From positions 1 to 64,000 of the forward strand of contig NZ_JAAIYA010000023.1 in the NCBI RefSeq assembly GCF_010894405.1: a stretch of DNA of 64,000 nt, given 5' to 3'. Below are positions 1 through 8,044 of this stretch, in pieces. Source of the stretch: Pyxidicoccus caerfyrddinensis. GTDB lineage: Bacteria > Myxococcota > Myxococcia > Myxococcales > Myxococcaceae. Below the pieces are notes generated by a model. That model made no database searches and had not been told where the DNA came from. It saw nothing but the letters and a program-made list of their open reading frames with translations. Each line of letters starts with the position of its first letter. Within the stretch, counting starts at the first letter, position 1. The translations under genes and the position numbers were made by a program.

Positions 1-127
1 CCGGCGCCCGCCGCAGCCAGGACAGGTGAAGACGTCGAAGTCGAAACTGCGCTTCAGTAGCGTCGCCCAGTCCAACCGCGCAACGCGCTGCTTGCTCTGC
101 ACCTCCGCAGCGCCAGCAGGGGCCTCA
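1..127 (-). mobile_element. 3'-terminal fragment of an IS91-like element (left edge cut by window)
   Basis: This stretch is nearly identical to 1583-1709, the C-terminal coding part of the complete IS91-like transposase, and to 7201-7327. On the minus strand it encodes the zinc-ribbon core CPGCGGRRRVLAVL. The similarity stops abruptly after GGGGCCTCA at 127, where IS3-type sequence begins. It carries no complete transposase and is a relic. What lies left of base 1 is unknown. Confidence 0.85.
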
Positions 128-668
128 ACGGAGCACGACGGCCAGGTAGAGGAAGCCGCTCCACGCGGGCACATAGGTGATATCGGCTACCCAGAGCAGG
201 TCGGGCCCGGGCGCCTCGAAGTCGCGGTCCACGAGGTCTGGAGCCGGCCGCGCCCGCTCATCCCGCACCGTGGTGGTGCACCCCTTTCGTCGGCTCGCCC
301 CTGAAGGCAGGCTGCTCGCATCAGTCGAGCGACGCGCTTGCGGCCCACGCAGACGCCCTCGGCGGCCAGCTCGGCGTGGATGCGCGGTGCCCCGTACGTC
401 TCGCGGCTCTTGGAATGGATGGCGCGGATACGTCCGGTCAGCTCCGCGTCGGCTACCGCCCGCTTTGAGGGCAGGCGCGTGCGCCAGGCGTGGTAGCCGC
501 TCTCGGAGACGCCCAGCACCTGCTACCCGCCTGCTTGCTCCAGTTACGTACGCTCTGCTCGGTGCAGCCGAACTCGGCAGCCAGGCTCTTCGCAGACCAC
601 CCAGCCCGGTGCAGCTCTACCATCCGCTGCCGGAACTCCGGGTCATACGGTGGACGTGTCTTCGGCAT
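128..668 (-). pseudogene. IS3-family transposase orfA/orfB, truncated and frameshifted
   Basis: From the ATG at 668 the minus strand reads an OrfA-type helix-turn-helix (MPKTRPPYDPEFRQRMVEL, then LAAEFGCTEQSVRNW). OrfA is cut short at about 50 residues and runs into OrfB sequence in another frame (GVSESGYHAW, then the HTH_21-like TYGAPRIHAELAAEGVCVGRK, ending RVARLMRAACLQG near 300). After a further frameshift near 285-300 the OrfB sequence continues as CTTTVRDERARPAPDLVD and LLWVADITYVP. This includes the first catalytic Asp of the DDE domain, and the sequence stops at LAVVL. The two frame changes and the missing D-E part make it non-functional. This is an old copy rather than a recent insertion. 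Confidence 0.8.
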
Positions 669-722
669 CGTGGGGTCCTTTTCGCACAGCGAGTGGGACT
701 CCGCGAAAACGGTACAACTTCA
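128..722 (-). mobile_element. IS3-family insertion sequence remnant
   Basis: The remnant holds the 5' part of an IS3-type element read on the minus strand: orfA start, start of orfB, and a probable left terminal repeat at 698-722 (reading inward TGAAGTTGTACCGTTTTCGC, ending in CA on the plus strand as IS3 ends do). The 3' two thirds of orfB and the right end are missing. They are replaced at 127/128 by the IS91-like fragment, so the element cannot move by itself. Confidence 0.75.
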
Positions 723-785
723 CTGAGGAGCAGCGCCGCGTGCGCGGAAAACAGGTGCGCTTGTGCGGCGCTGCAGGAAGCGCCT

Positions 786-1208
786 TCATTCGCTGTACGG
801 CGGCGCCTTACAGATTTCCGCGAGTTCCGCACGCGAGGAGTGAAGGCTGGGCGCATACAAGAGCCATCCAGTTCCGCATTTGAGTCGCCAGAATGAAATC
901 TTCTCATGGCGGCACCGGTCGCCGCCCTTGGGACACATGGCGTCAAGAGCGCGTTGCAACGGCCCCTGCGACGCTTCGGGCTCGGCCCCCTGCCTCTCTC
1001 GAAGAAACACTCGTGTCAGAAGCTGCTCATCACCGGTTGAGTTAACGCTGAGACGATAGGTATCTGAGCCAAAAATCCTGGCGGAAGCCCAGAATCCGTC
1101 TTCTTCAGATTGATTCAACCACCCAGCCTCCATGAGACTTGCAACCGTGTGTCCTGGAATCGGAAGGCAGAGTCCAAGAATCGCGAGTCCCCCACAAAGA
1201 ATGTTCAT
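786..1208 (-). CDS. Small secreted protein of unknown function
   Basis: I do not recognise the family. The 140-residue product starts with a plausible signal peptide (MNILCGGLAILGLCLPIPGHTVAS). The mature part has two Cys in MCPKGGDRCRHEK. An SD-like GAAAGG lies about 12 bases before the ATG. G+C is visibly lower than in neighbouring genes. It sits between an IS3 relic and an IS91-like element, so it could be an isolated survivor of a larger lost region or a chance frame. The signal-like start and the lack of a better overlapping frame favour a real gene. Confidence 0.4.
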   Translation of the reverse strand: MNILCGGLAILGLCLPIPGHTVASLMEAGWLNQSEEDGFWASARIFGSDTYRLSVNSTGDEQLLTRVFLRERQGAEPEASQGPLQRALDAMCPKGGDRCRHEKISFWRLKCGTGWLLYAPSLHSSRAELAEICKAPPYSE

Positions 1209-1257
1209 CTGGGATTAAACCTTTCAATCCAGTAGAAGTTCAGGTCCTGATACGTAT

Positions 1258-2897
1258 ACGTATAGGCGGAATGGGCGGCCACTTTCACCTCGGCGTCCGG
1301 TAGCCGCTCTGTGCGCTCCCTCGGACGCAGGCGGGCCGTGGCCCTCGAGGGGTGCGCGGCCCCCCGCCACCTGCCTGCGCGCGCACTCCTTGCCTGTCCG
1401 GCGGCCTGTGTGGCCCAGCCGGTGCCGCTGAAACCGAGGTGTCGGGGGGCCTCTGCCCTTCAGTGCAGCCACTCGCCTTGGGGAGGGCCCCGTGCAGATG
1501 CCAGGGGCAAGGGGACGGAGGGCAACCCCAGGTGCCTCAACACCTCCTTGACGCCGGGGCCTTTGAGCACCGCCAGTACCCTCCGGCGCCCGCCGCAGCC
1601 AGGACAGGTGAAGACGTCGAAGTCGAAACTGCGCTTCAGTAGCGTCGCCCAGTCCAACCGCGCAACGCGCTGCTTGCTCTGCACCTCCGCAGCGCCAGCA
1701 GGGGCCTCAGCTGAAATTGGCGCTGGCGCCTCGGACTTGGGCACCACCCGGGGCCGCAGCGCCGCTCCCGGGGCAAAGAGGCCATGGAAGCGGACAAGGT
1801 TGCTGCCGGGCGGAGGTACCAGCGCGGCCAGCCGCCGCAGGAAGGCGTCCACCGGCAGCACCAGGTGCCTGGTGCCGTCCGGCAGCGGCCGCTTCATGCG
1901 GTAGGAGAGGCGCCCATCCTCCAACCTCGTCAGCCTCTCCATCGCCAGGGCCCCTCTCGCCCCGTAGCGGCACAGCCTCTCCAGCCCCTCCCTGTCATTG
2001 GCATGCAGGTGGGTGTTGGCGTGCAGGGAGAAGCCCTCCAGTTGCGCGCAGCGAGGGCGACTCCTCGGCGGCGCTCGCACCTCCGCCTTGGCCCACGGCA
2101 GCAGCTGCTGCAGGCTGGCGGCTTGCAGGGCCTCGAGGGCGTTTTCGGGCCCCTCCGCCGGCAGCACGCCCCGCCTCTCCAGCAGCCGCAGCACCCGGTG
2201 GCGAACCACCGCCACCAGCCGCTCCACCTCCTCTTGCGTGGGGGGAGGCAGCGGCACGAAGCGCGCTCCCTCCCCCTCCTCCACCCAGACGCCGTCGGGC
2301 ACCACCGAGTGGATGTGCGGGTTGAGGGCAAGGGCGCTGCTGAAGCGCTGCAGGAAGGTGACGGCGCCCGCCTGCGCCCCCCTCACCCCAAGCCTCCTCG
2401 CCCGCCTGCGCTGCAGGGCAGCCAGCGCCCGAAGGAAGATGGACAGCACCGCGGAGAAGAGGCGGGCGTCCCTCGCCAGCACCCACCGCACCCGGAAGGG
2501 GAAGGAGAGCGTCCACTGCCGGTAGGGCGCATGAGGCAGCACCCGCTCCACAAGGTGCGCCGCCGTCACGTGCGCCCGCCTGGCGTTGCAGGAGGGGCAC
2601 AGGCCCCGCCCCTTGCAGCTGAAGGCCACCAGCAACTCGTCCTTGCACCCCTCGCAGCGCACCCGGGCGAAGCCATGGGCCAGTACCCCGCACTCCAAAT
2701 AGCGGGCAAACTCCCGCTCCACGAAGCGCGGCAGGCCTCGGCCCACCGCCTGCGCCTCTTCGAGGAGGGTGGCCAGGCCCTCCCGCACCGCCCCGTGCAG
2801 CACCGTCTCTTCCGGCCGCCGACGCGCGTACCCCCGCCCGCACGGCCCCGCCTCCTGCACCCCCATCCCCACCACCGCCCCTCCCCCCAACGCCTAG
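1258..2897 (-). mobile_element. Complete IS91-like (rolling-circle, HUH) insertion sequence
   Basis: One end is placed at about 1258 (ACGTATAGGCGGA), because the same sequence reappears at 6873 where another copy interrupts a HAD gene. The other end is placed at about 2897, where an acyl-CoA ligase frame is broken. The element is about 1.64 kb, normal for IS91/IS801-type elements. It has no obvious terminal inverted repeats or target duplication, as expected for this family. The transposase frame is open, so this may be the active parent of the 3' fragments at 1-127 and 6873-7329. Confidence 0.75.
1460..2890 (-). CDS. IS91-family transposase (HUH endonuclease, Y2/zinc-ribbon)
   Basis: This 476-residue rolling-circle transposase would nick and join single strands at the element's ends. 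Visible features in order: an N-terminal zinc-binding part (YLECGVLAHGFARVRCEGC, then GLCPSCNARR), the HUH metal motif in LNPHIHSVVPDGVW, the nicking-tyrosine region RLCRYGARGALAMERL, the family signature RRLAALVPPPGSNLVRFHG, and a C-terminal CPGCGG zinc knuckle. Only one Tyr is obvious in the catalytic helix, as in ISCR/IS801-like members. Length is typical. The ATG at 2890 is used because it gives the full N-terminus, but a later start is possible. Confidence 0.9.
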   Translation of the reverse strand: MGGGAVVGMGVQEAGPCGRGYARRRPEETVLHGAVREGLATLLEEAQAVGRGLPRFVEREFARYLECGVLAHGFARVRCEGCKDELLVAFSCKGRGLCPSCNARRAHVTAAHLVERVLPHAPYRQWTLSFPFRVRWVLARDARLFSAVLSIFLRALAALQRRRARRLGVRGAQAGAVTFLQRFSSALALNPHIHSVVPDGVWVEEGEGARFVPLPPPTQEEVERLVAVVRHRVLRLLERRGVLPAEGPENALEALQAASLQQLLPWAKAEVRAPPRSRPRCAQLEGFSLHANTHLHANDREGLERLCRYGARGALAMERLTRLEDGRLSYRMKRPLPDGTRHLVLPVDAFLRRLAALVPPPGSNLVRFHGLFAPGAALRPRVVPKSEAPAPISAEAPAGAAEVQSKQRVARLDWATLLKRSFDFDVFTCPGCGGRRRVLAVLKGPGVKEVLRHLGLPSVPLPLASARGPPQGEWLH

Positions 2898-3375
2898 CCG
2901 CCACCACTGCCTTCGTGAGGCACGTCTTCCCAAGCAGCGGCGCGACGCGGGAGAAGACTTCCTGCGAGGCGATGGCGACCTTCGCACCGCTGTCGGTGAC
3001 GTAGTGCTGAAGCTCCCCGGTCAGCAGCATGGGATTGACCGGGACGACCATCGCGTCGGCACGGAGGATGGCGTAGAAGGCGATGAGGAACTGCGGGCTG
3101 TTCTGCATGTCCAGCAGCACGCGGTCTCCGCGCTGCACGCCGCACTCGTTCTGCAGGTAGCCCGCGAGCGCGAGCACCTCCTCGTGCACCTGCGCGTAGG
3201 TCCGCACCGTGTCGTAGAAGACGACGGCGGGCCTGTTCGGGTAGCGCAGCGCGGAGACCTGCAGATTCACATACAGGCTGGTGTCGGGGGTGGAGATGGA
3301 GTGCGGCAGGCCCACCGGCCAATGGGCGTGGTGGGCGGTGTTCATCGCCTTCGCGTCTGGATTGGGAATCATCAT
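2898..3375 (-). pseudogene. Acyl-CoA synthetase (AMP-binding enzyme), N-terminal fragment cut by the IS91-like element
   Basis: The reading frame from the ATG pair at 3375/3372 (SD AGGAGG about 10 bases upstream) gives about 160 residues typical of the start of a fatty-acyl-CoA ligase: YPNRPAVVFYDTVRTYAQV, GVQRGDRVLLDMQNSPQFL, then FYAILRADAMVVPVNPML. The ATP-binding P-loop, adenylation core and C-terminal domain are absent. At about 2897 the frame enters insertion-sequence DNA. No remainder of the gene is found on the other side of the element, so the insertion was accompanied or followed by deletion. It is non-functional as it stands. Confidence 0.8.
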
Positions 3376-3559
3376 CGGGCCGGCGCCCTCCTGGAGTGGG
3401 TCGTCATGGCACGAGCGCGATGGCAAAGACCCCTCCGAAAGAAGGGGAATGACAGGCATCGGAACAAACGGGCACCGCCCGGAGCCAACGGGCGGGTCAC
3501 CATCGAGCGTTACGACCCATGCCTTTCAGTGGACGGTACAGCTGTCCTGCGTTGAGGCA

Positions 3560-3584
3560 CTCCCCTCGGGTTCGAGGAGGGGAG
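3560..3584 (-). terminator. Hairpin downstream of the HlyD-type gene
   Basis: CTCCCCTC (3560-3567) pairs perfectly with GAGGGGAG (3577-3584) around a 9-base loop, just past the stop of the export operon. There is no clear T tract. Confidence 0.45.
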
Positions 3585-3591
3585 CGCCCGC

Positions 3592-4536
3592 TCACCGCGC
3601 GGCGGTTCCGGAGGACTCGGCCCGCGCCTGCCCCAGCGTGGAGGGCGTGTCCGACTTCGGCGTGAGGGAGAGATCCACCCGCTGGTTGAGCTTGAGCGGT
3701 GTGGGCTCCGCCAGCGCCACCTTCACCAGCAGCACCCGCGTGTCCACCGGGCGGCCTGGGTCCTGGGGCTTGAGGCGGCGGTCCACCACCGCGTCGGGAA
3801 TGTCCTCGACCCTCCCATTCCAGGACTGGTCATCGAAGCCCTCCGCGGAGACCTCCACCCGCGTGCCCACCTCCACCCGCCCCGCGTCGAACTCGTCCAC
3901 CTCGGCCTCCACGCGCACCCGCGAGAGGTCGGCGATGGTGAGCAACGGCGTGCCCTCGGAGACCGTCTCTCCTGGATGCACCATCCGGGAGATGACCACC
4001 CCGTCGATAGGGGCCACGATGCGCGCCTTGTCCAGCACGCTCTCCAGCGTCTTCACCCGGGCCCGGCCCATCTCCACGCGCGCCTGCGCCACGTCGCGGT
4101 CCCGGTGGGCCAGGTCCAGCGCCTGCGCCGTCACCACGCCGGCTTCCTCCAGGCGCTTCTCGCGCTCCAGGTCGACCGCCGCCTGGCGGAGTAGCGCCCG
4201 CGCCTCGGAGAGCTGCGCCCGGGACTCGGACAGCGCCGCGCGCTGCTGGGTGGTGGAGAGGAGCGCGAGCACCTCTCCCTTCTTCACCACGCTCTTCTCC
4301 TCCACTCGCAGCTCCGCGATGGTTCCCTTCACCTCGGTGCCGACGGTGACCATGGCGCCCGGATAGGCCACCACATGCCCCTCGGCGCGGATGCCGCCGG
4401 CTTGCCGGGCCTCCACGACGGGGGGCGTCGCGGGAGTGGCGTCGGCGGGAGGCCGTGTCTGCACCAGGAACAGCACCACGGCGCCCACCCCCACCATCGG
4501 CGGCAGGCCCCGCATCATCAGTTTCGACAGCTTCAT
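3592..4536 (-). CDS. HlyD-type periplasmic adaptor of an ABC exporter
   Basis: This membrane-fusion protein should link the inner-membrane ABC exporter encoded just upstream to an outer-membrane channel. The 314 residues show one N-terminal membrane anchor (about 10-27), the two half-lipoyl segments (AELRVEEKSVVKKGEVLALL and ARIVAPIDGVVISRMVHPGE) around a coiled-coil hairpin (about 95-165), then the beta-barrel part (RVEAEVDEFDAGRVEVGTRV). It is the last gene of a three-gene minus-strand operon: permease, ATPase, then this gene 9 bases after the ATPase stop. The arrangement resembles the DevBCA exporters. No outer-membrane partner is in the operon. The substrate is unknown. Confidence 0.88.
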   Translation of the reverse strand: MKLSKLMMRGLPPMVGVGAVVLFLVQTRPPADATPATPPVVEARQAGGIRAEGHVVAYPGAMVTVGTEVKGTIAELRVEEKSVVKKGEVLALLSTTQQRAALSESRAQLSEARALLRQAAVDLEREKRLEEAGVVTAQALDLAHRDRDVAQARVEMGRARVKTLESVLDKARIVAPIDGVVISRMVHPGETVSEGTPLLTIADLSRVRVEAEVDEFDAGRVEVGTRVEVSAEGFDDQSWNGRVEDIPDAVVDRRLKPQDPGRPVDTRVLLVKVALAEPTPLKLNQRVDLSLTPKSDTPSTLGQARAESSGTAAR

Positions 4537-4545
4537 GCGCGTTCC

Positions 4546-5217
4546 TCAGTTGGCCAGCAGGCCGTCGGAAATGTGGAGGACCCGGTCCGCGAAGGCGCGG
4601 ACCCTCGGGTCGTGCGTCACGATGAGCAAGCTGCGGTCCTCCTTCTTGGCCAGGTCGTGGAAGATGCGGAGGATCTGGCCTCCCACCTCGGAGTCGAGGT
4701 TGGCGGTCGGCTCATCGGCGAGGAGGATGGGCGGGTGGCCCGACAGGGCGCGCGCCAGCGCCACGCGCTGCTTCTGTCCGCCCGACATGTCCCGAGGCAG
4801 GAATCGCAGCCGCTCCGCCAGTCCCACCGCGCGCAGCACCCGCTCCGCCTCCTGCTGCGCTTCCGGCCCCCGGCAACCCTTGATGTTGAGGGCGAACTCC
4901 ACGTTCTCCAGCGCCGTGAGCGCGGGGAACAGGTTGTATTGCTGGAAGACGAACCCGATGGAGCGCTTGCGCACGTCCGGCAGGAGCTCGGGCCGCCGGG
5001 GGTCAATCTTGCGCCCATCCACCTCCAGCTCCCCGCCGGTGGGCGTCAGGATGCAGCCGAGGATGGACAGGAGCGTCGTCTTCCCCGAGCCGGAGGGCCC
5101 CTCCAGCACGACAATCTCCCCTCGCTCGAGGGTGAGGTCGATTCCCCGGAGCACGTTTACCGTCTCGCGCCCCTCCTGGAAGGTCTTGATGATGTGCTGC
5201 GCTCGAAGGACAGACAT
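4546..5217 (-). CDS. MacB/LolD-type ABC transporter ATP-binding protein
   Basis: This 223-residue cytoplasmic ATPase powers the adjacent FtsX-type permease. It shows Walker A GPSGSGKTT (residues 40-48), Q-loop FVFQQYNLFP, signature MSGGQKQRVALARAL, Walker B ILLADEPTANLD and the switch histidine VTHD, all intact. I chose the ATG at 5217 (MSVLRAQHIIKTF) because it gives the normal start of this family. The longer frame up to 5490 runs back through the permease gene. Only 13 bases separate it from the permease stop, and the adaptor follows 9 bases later. Confidence 0.92.
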   Translation of the reverse strand: MSVLRAQHIIKTFQEGRETVNVLRGIDLTLERGEIVVLEGPSGSGKTTLLSILGCILTPTGGELEVDGRKIDPRRPELLPDVRKRSIGFVFQQYNLFPALTALENVEFALNIKGCRGPEAQQEAERVLRAVGLAERLRFLPRDMSGGQKQRVALARALSGHPPILLADEPTANLDSEVGGQILRIFHDLAKKEDRSLLIVTHDPRVRAFADRVLHISDGLLAN

Positions 5218-5230
5218 GGTTTTCACGCTC

Positions 5231-6361
5231 CTAACCCCGGAAGACGAGTGCCGGGTCGATGGCGGCGACCTTGCGGAACGAGAGCATCGCGGCCGCGAGA
5301 CACAGGACGACCGTCCCCACGAAGGTCCAGACCATGAGCAGCGGAGTGATTTGCAGCTCGAGCCCCCCCAGCCGTGACACCAGCGGGCGCAGGGCCAGGG
5401 AGGGGATGGCGCCGAGCACGAACCCCACGACCGAGGAGATGAGCGCCTGCCGTGCCAGGATGCCGTAGATGTCCCGGTTGCTGCCGCCAATGGCCTTCAC
5501 GGTGCCGAACTCCTTGAGGTGCTCCATCGTGGACGTGTAGAGCGTCAGCGCCACCACGACGACACCCACCAGGCAGCCCAGGAAGACCGTCAGCCCCAGG
5601 TTGAAGCCCAGGCCGGTGCTGACGATCCAGTAGTTGCGGGAGCGTGTGGCCCACTCGTCGCTCGTGTAGACGTCGTTGTAGGGCAGGCGCTGCTTCATCT
5701 CGGCGCGCACGCCCTCCACGTCCGCGCCGGGGGCGAGCTTGACGAGGATGTACATCGTCTGGCTGCCGGTATTCGAGCGCAGGAGCCGCTGCGCCAGTTG
5801 GTAGTCCATGAACGACAGGGGCGTGGTGGTAAAGGAGCGCGCCTCGGTGGTGCGCCCGATGATTTTCAGCCGGGTGCCCAGGTACTCGCGGTAGTCCCCG
5901 ACGGCGAACGGGCCGAAGCGCTTCGCCGCGGACTCGTCGATGAAGACATAGTTGCCGCGCCGCAGGTCCTCCGTGTCACCCTCGAGCACATGCCAGGGGA
6001 AGTTCCACGCGCCAAAGTCTTCCATGGCGTAGACGAGCGTCCCCTCCTCAGCTCCGCTCGGCAGGTTCACGTTCATGAACGCGACGATGAGGTTGTCGGC
6101 GCGGGCCACGCCGGGAATGGAGCGCACGCGCTCCACGCGGGACTCGGAGAAGGCGTGCGCGAAGTCCACGTTGGGGGTGTTCCGCGAGGTCACCCAGAGG
6201 TCGGCGCCGAGCCGCTCGATGGTGATGGTGGCGTTGCGCATCAGGCCCAGGAACAGCCCGACCTGGACGAACACGAGCGCCACCGCGAACGCCACGCCTG
6301 AGACCGTAATCAAGAACCTCAACTTGTCGTGCAACAGATTCTTTCGCGCCAGATCCACCAT
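5231..6361 (-). CDS. FtsX-like ABC exporter permease (DevC-like)
   Basis: This 376-residue inner-membrane permease is the first gene of the operon. It has one N-terminal membrane helix (about 17-40, VSGVAFAVALVFVQVGLFLG), a periplasmic domain of about 200 residues, then three C-terminal helices (around 255-280, 300-330 and 345-365) in the FtsX/MacB pattern. TMEHLKEFGTVKAIGGSN matches the usual 'E(I/F)G..KAIG' loop of the family. With the following ATPase and HlyD adaptor it should form a tripartite exporter for a lipid, peptide or similar envelope compound. DevC of cyanobacteria is the closest layout I know. No regulatory site was recognised in the 226 bases before it. Confidence 0.88.
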   Translation of the reverse strand: MVDLARKNLLHDKLRFLITVSGVAFAVALVFVQVGLFLGLMRNATITIERLGADLWVTSRNTPNVDFAHAFSESRVERVRSIPGVARADNLIVAFMNVNLPSGAEEGTLVYAMEDFGAWNFPWHVLEGDTEDLRRGNYVFIDESAAKRFGPFAVGDYREYLGTRLKIIGRTTEARSFTTTPLSFMDYQLAQRLLRSNTGSQTMYILVKLAPGADVEGVRAEMKQRLPYNDVYTSDEWATRSRNYWIVSTGLGFNLGLTVFLGCLVGVVVVALTLYTSTMEHLKEFGTVKAIGGSNRDIYGILARQALISSVVGFVLGAIPSLALRPLVSRLGGLELQITPLLMVWTFVGTVVLCLAAAMLSFRKVAAIDPALVFRG

Positions 6362-6587
6362 CAGAAACTCCCGCGACGGCCATCAGCCGTCTCCGCTCCC
6401 AGACAGAGAACAAGCGACGCGGACGTGACGTGCCGCGGTCCCCCTGGAGTGCCGTCAGCCGCTCGGTAGCAGGCGCCTGTCCCCGTGAGCAGCGGAGCGG
6501 GCGACCTCTGTGGTGCAGCGGGCGGCGAAGGCGCGGGAGCTGCTCACGAAGCTCTCTTCCACCTCATGCGGGAACGGGTAGCCCACC

Positions 6588-6872
6588 ATGTATGTCTTCT
6601 TCGACGTGGATGGGACGCTCCTGTCCTGCAAAAGCATGGTCCGCTTCCAGGACTTCTACCTGCGCAGGGACGGCCCCTGGCCCCGGGGGTTGGGGCCGCT
6701 GCGGAGCGGGCTCGGCTTCGCTCCATTGGGCTTCTGGCAGGTGATGAGAAGGGACCGCTTCTTCATGAACCGGGCCTACTACCGCACCTTCCGGGGCCGG
6801 GCGCCGGACGTCGTCCGGGCGCGGGCCTCGGAGTGGTTCGAGCATGAGAAGCGGCGGCGGCCCGACCTCTGG
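6588..6872 (+). pseudogene. HAD-family hydrolase, N-terminal fragment cut by an IS91-like 3' fragment
   Basis: The first about 95 residues look like a HAD-IB phosphatase. MYVFFDVDGTLLS carries the nucleophile and acid/base Asp (D6, D8), followed by the helical cap region. At 6873 the coding sequence switches to the IS91-like terminus (ACGTATAGGCGGA), and the K, second-D and DD motifs are missing. The enzyme would be inactive. The downstream half is not found in the window. Confidence 0.75.
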
Positions 6873-7329
6873 ACGTATAGGCGGAATTGGCGGCCACTTT
6901 CACCTCGGCGTCCGGTAGCCGCTCTGTGCGCCCCCCTCGGACGCTGGCGGGCCGTGGCCCTCGAGGGGGTGCGCGGCCCCCCCGCCGCGTGCCTGCGCGC
7001 GCACTGCTTGCGTGTCGGGCGGCCTGTGTGGCCCAGCCGGTGGCGCTGAAACCGAGGTGTCGGGGTGCCTGTGCCCTTCAGTGCAGCCACTCCCGTTGGG
7101 GCGGGCCCCGTGCAGATGCCAGGGGCAAGGGGACGGTGGGCAATCCCAGGTGCCTCAACACCTCCTTGATGCCGGGGCCTTTGAGCACCGCCAGTACCCT
7201 CCGGCGCCCGCCGCAGCCAGGACAGGTGAAGACGTCGAAGTCGAAACTGCGCTTGAGCAGCGTCGCCTGGTCCAAGCGCGCAGCGCGCTGCTTGCTCCGC
7301 ACCTCCGCAGCGCCAGCAGGGGCCTCAGC
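6873..7329 (-). mobile_element. 457-bp 3'-terminal fragment of an IS91-like element
   Basis: This segment matches 1258-1711 of the complete element with scattered substitutions, from the terminus (ACGTATAGG) to the GGGGCCTCAGC point inside the transposase gene. It encodes only the C-terminal zinc ribbon (CPGCGGRRRVLAVL and on to LASARGPP) on the minus strand. Its internal break lies within two bases of that of the fragment at 1-127. It separates a broken HAD gene from a broken cupin gene. Confidence 0.85.
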
Positions 7330-7814
7330 AGCGGGCGCAGGTCCGGGTGAGACGCCAGCGACACCGCGCGGGCGCCGCGTCCAGCCGCGTCCCTCATCCC
7401 CAGCGAGTCGAGCAACGGGGCGAGGCGTTCCGGCAACCACCCCGCTGCCTCCGCCACCACCTTGCCGCGCAGCACCACGGGCCGGTTCTGGAAGTAGTAC
7501 CGGTCGAAGAACTCCTCCCGGGACAGGGACTCGCGGCGCTCGACCCGTGCATGGCCCTCCGCCTGCCGGTAGAGGTCTCCATAGAGGTCCAGCAGCCCTT
7601 CGAGCTTCCGGTGCAGCCCGAGCGCCTTCCGGGTCCCCTCGAAGCACGGGTCCTCCAGCTCGGCCTGCACGGCCGCGCGCGCCAGCCCCGCGTCCACGCT
7701 GGCGCCTGCGAGCACCTCGACGAGGTCCGGGGCGTCCGCGCCTCGCAGCAGGTTGTCCACCACCCAGCGCCGCCACTCGGGCGTGAGCCGCGCACCGCCG
7801 TTGCCTTCCTTCAT
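7330..7814 (-). pseudogene. Cupin-8 (JmjC-like) protein, N-terminal fragment
   Basis: From the ATG at 7814 (MKEGNGGARLTPEWRRWVV) the minus strand reads the helical lead-in typical of myxobacterial cupin-8 proteins. It reaches the conserved SREEFFDRYYFQNRPVVLRG that opens the beta-barrel. After that (around 7475) the sequence (KVVAEAAGWLPERLAPLLD, ending ASHPDLRPLL) no longer looks like this family and I do not recognise it. It then runs into the IS91-like fragment at 7329. The iron-binding HxD...H half is absent. In the original order its start overlapped the stop of the next cupin gene (ATGA), as the repeat at 9622-9651 still shows. Confidence 0.6.
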
Positions 7815-7821
7815 CGCGCCA
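7792..7821. repeat. 30-bp direct repeat, left copy
   Basis: Identical to 9622-9651 (GCACCGCCGTTGCC...CGCGCCA) and followed by a further 9 bases with one difference. It is the coding start of a cupin gene (ATGAAGGAAGG on the minus strand). The two copies bracket the AT-rich DUF262 segment. Confidence 0.9.
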
Positions 7822-7981
7822 TCTTCTCCGACCGAGGCTTGGTGCAGGAAGACTCTCTTGGCGAGCCGACATCCGGGACTTCTTGCGCCATAGGGGCCCT
7901 CCCAGCTTCGCATTCAGGCACAGCGCAGCGTGTCGACGGCGCAGCAGCTTGCGGTGCGCGTGACCTGACCGCCATGGGACT

Positions 7982-8010
7982 TTGTCAGATCACACCCAGC
8001 GAAGTAGAGT
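7982..8010 (+). promoter_or_regulatory. Sigma-70-like promoter of the DUF262 gene
   Basis: TTGTCA (7982-7987) and TAGAGT (8005-8010) are separated by exactly 17 bases and lie 35 bases before the ATG at 8045. An SD (AGGAAAG, 8034-8040) follows. This is the clearest consensus-type promoter in the window and suggests that the cassette carries its own expression signals. Confidence 0.5.
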
Positions 8011-8044
8011 CACGACCATAACGCTGAGCATCCAGGAAAGCTCC

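Noticed and set aside
1784..3004. 406-codon plus-strand open frame over the IS91-like transposase
   Set aside because: Pro/Arg/His-rich antisense shadow. The minus strand encodes the complete transposase.
6873..7329. Complete second IS91 element
   Set aside because: Only the 3' 457 bp is present. HUH and tyrosine regions are absent.
7155..7814. Single fusion gene of cupin and transposase zinc ribbon
   Set aside because: The open frame joins unrelated pieces across the insertion boundary at 7329 and is a by-product of GC-rich DNA.
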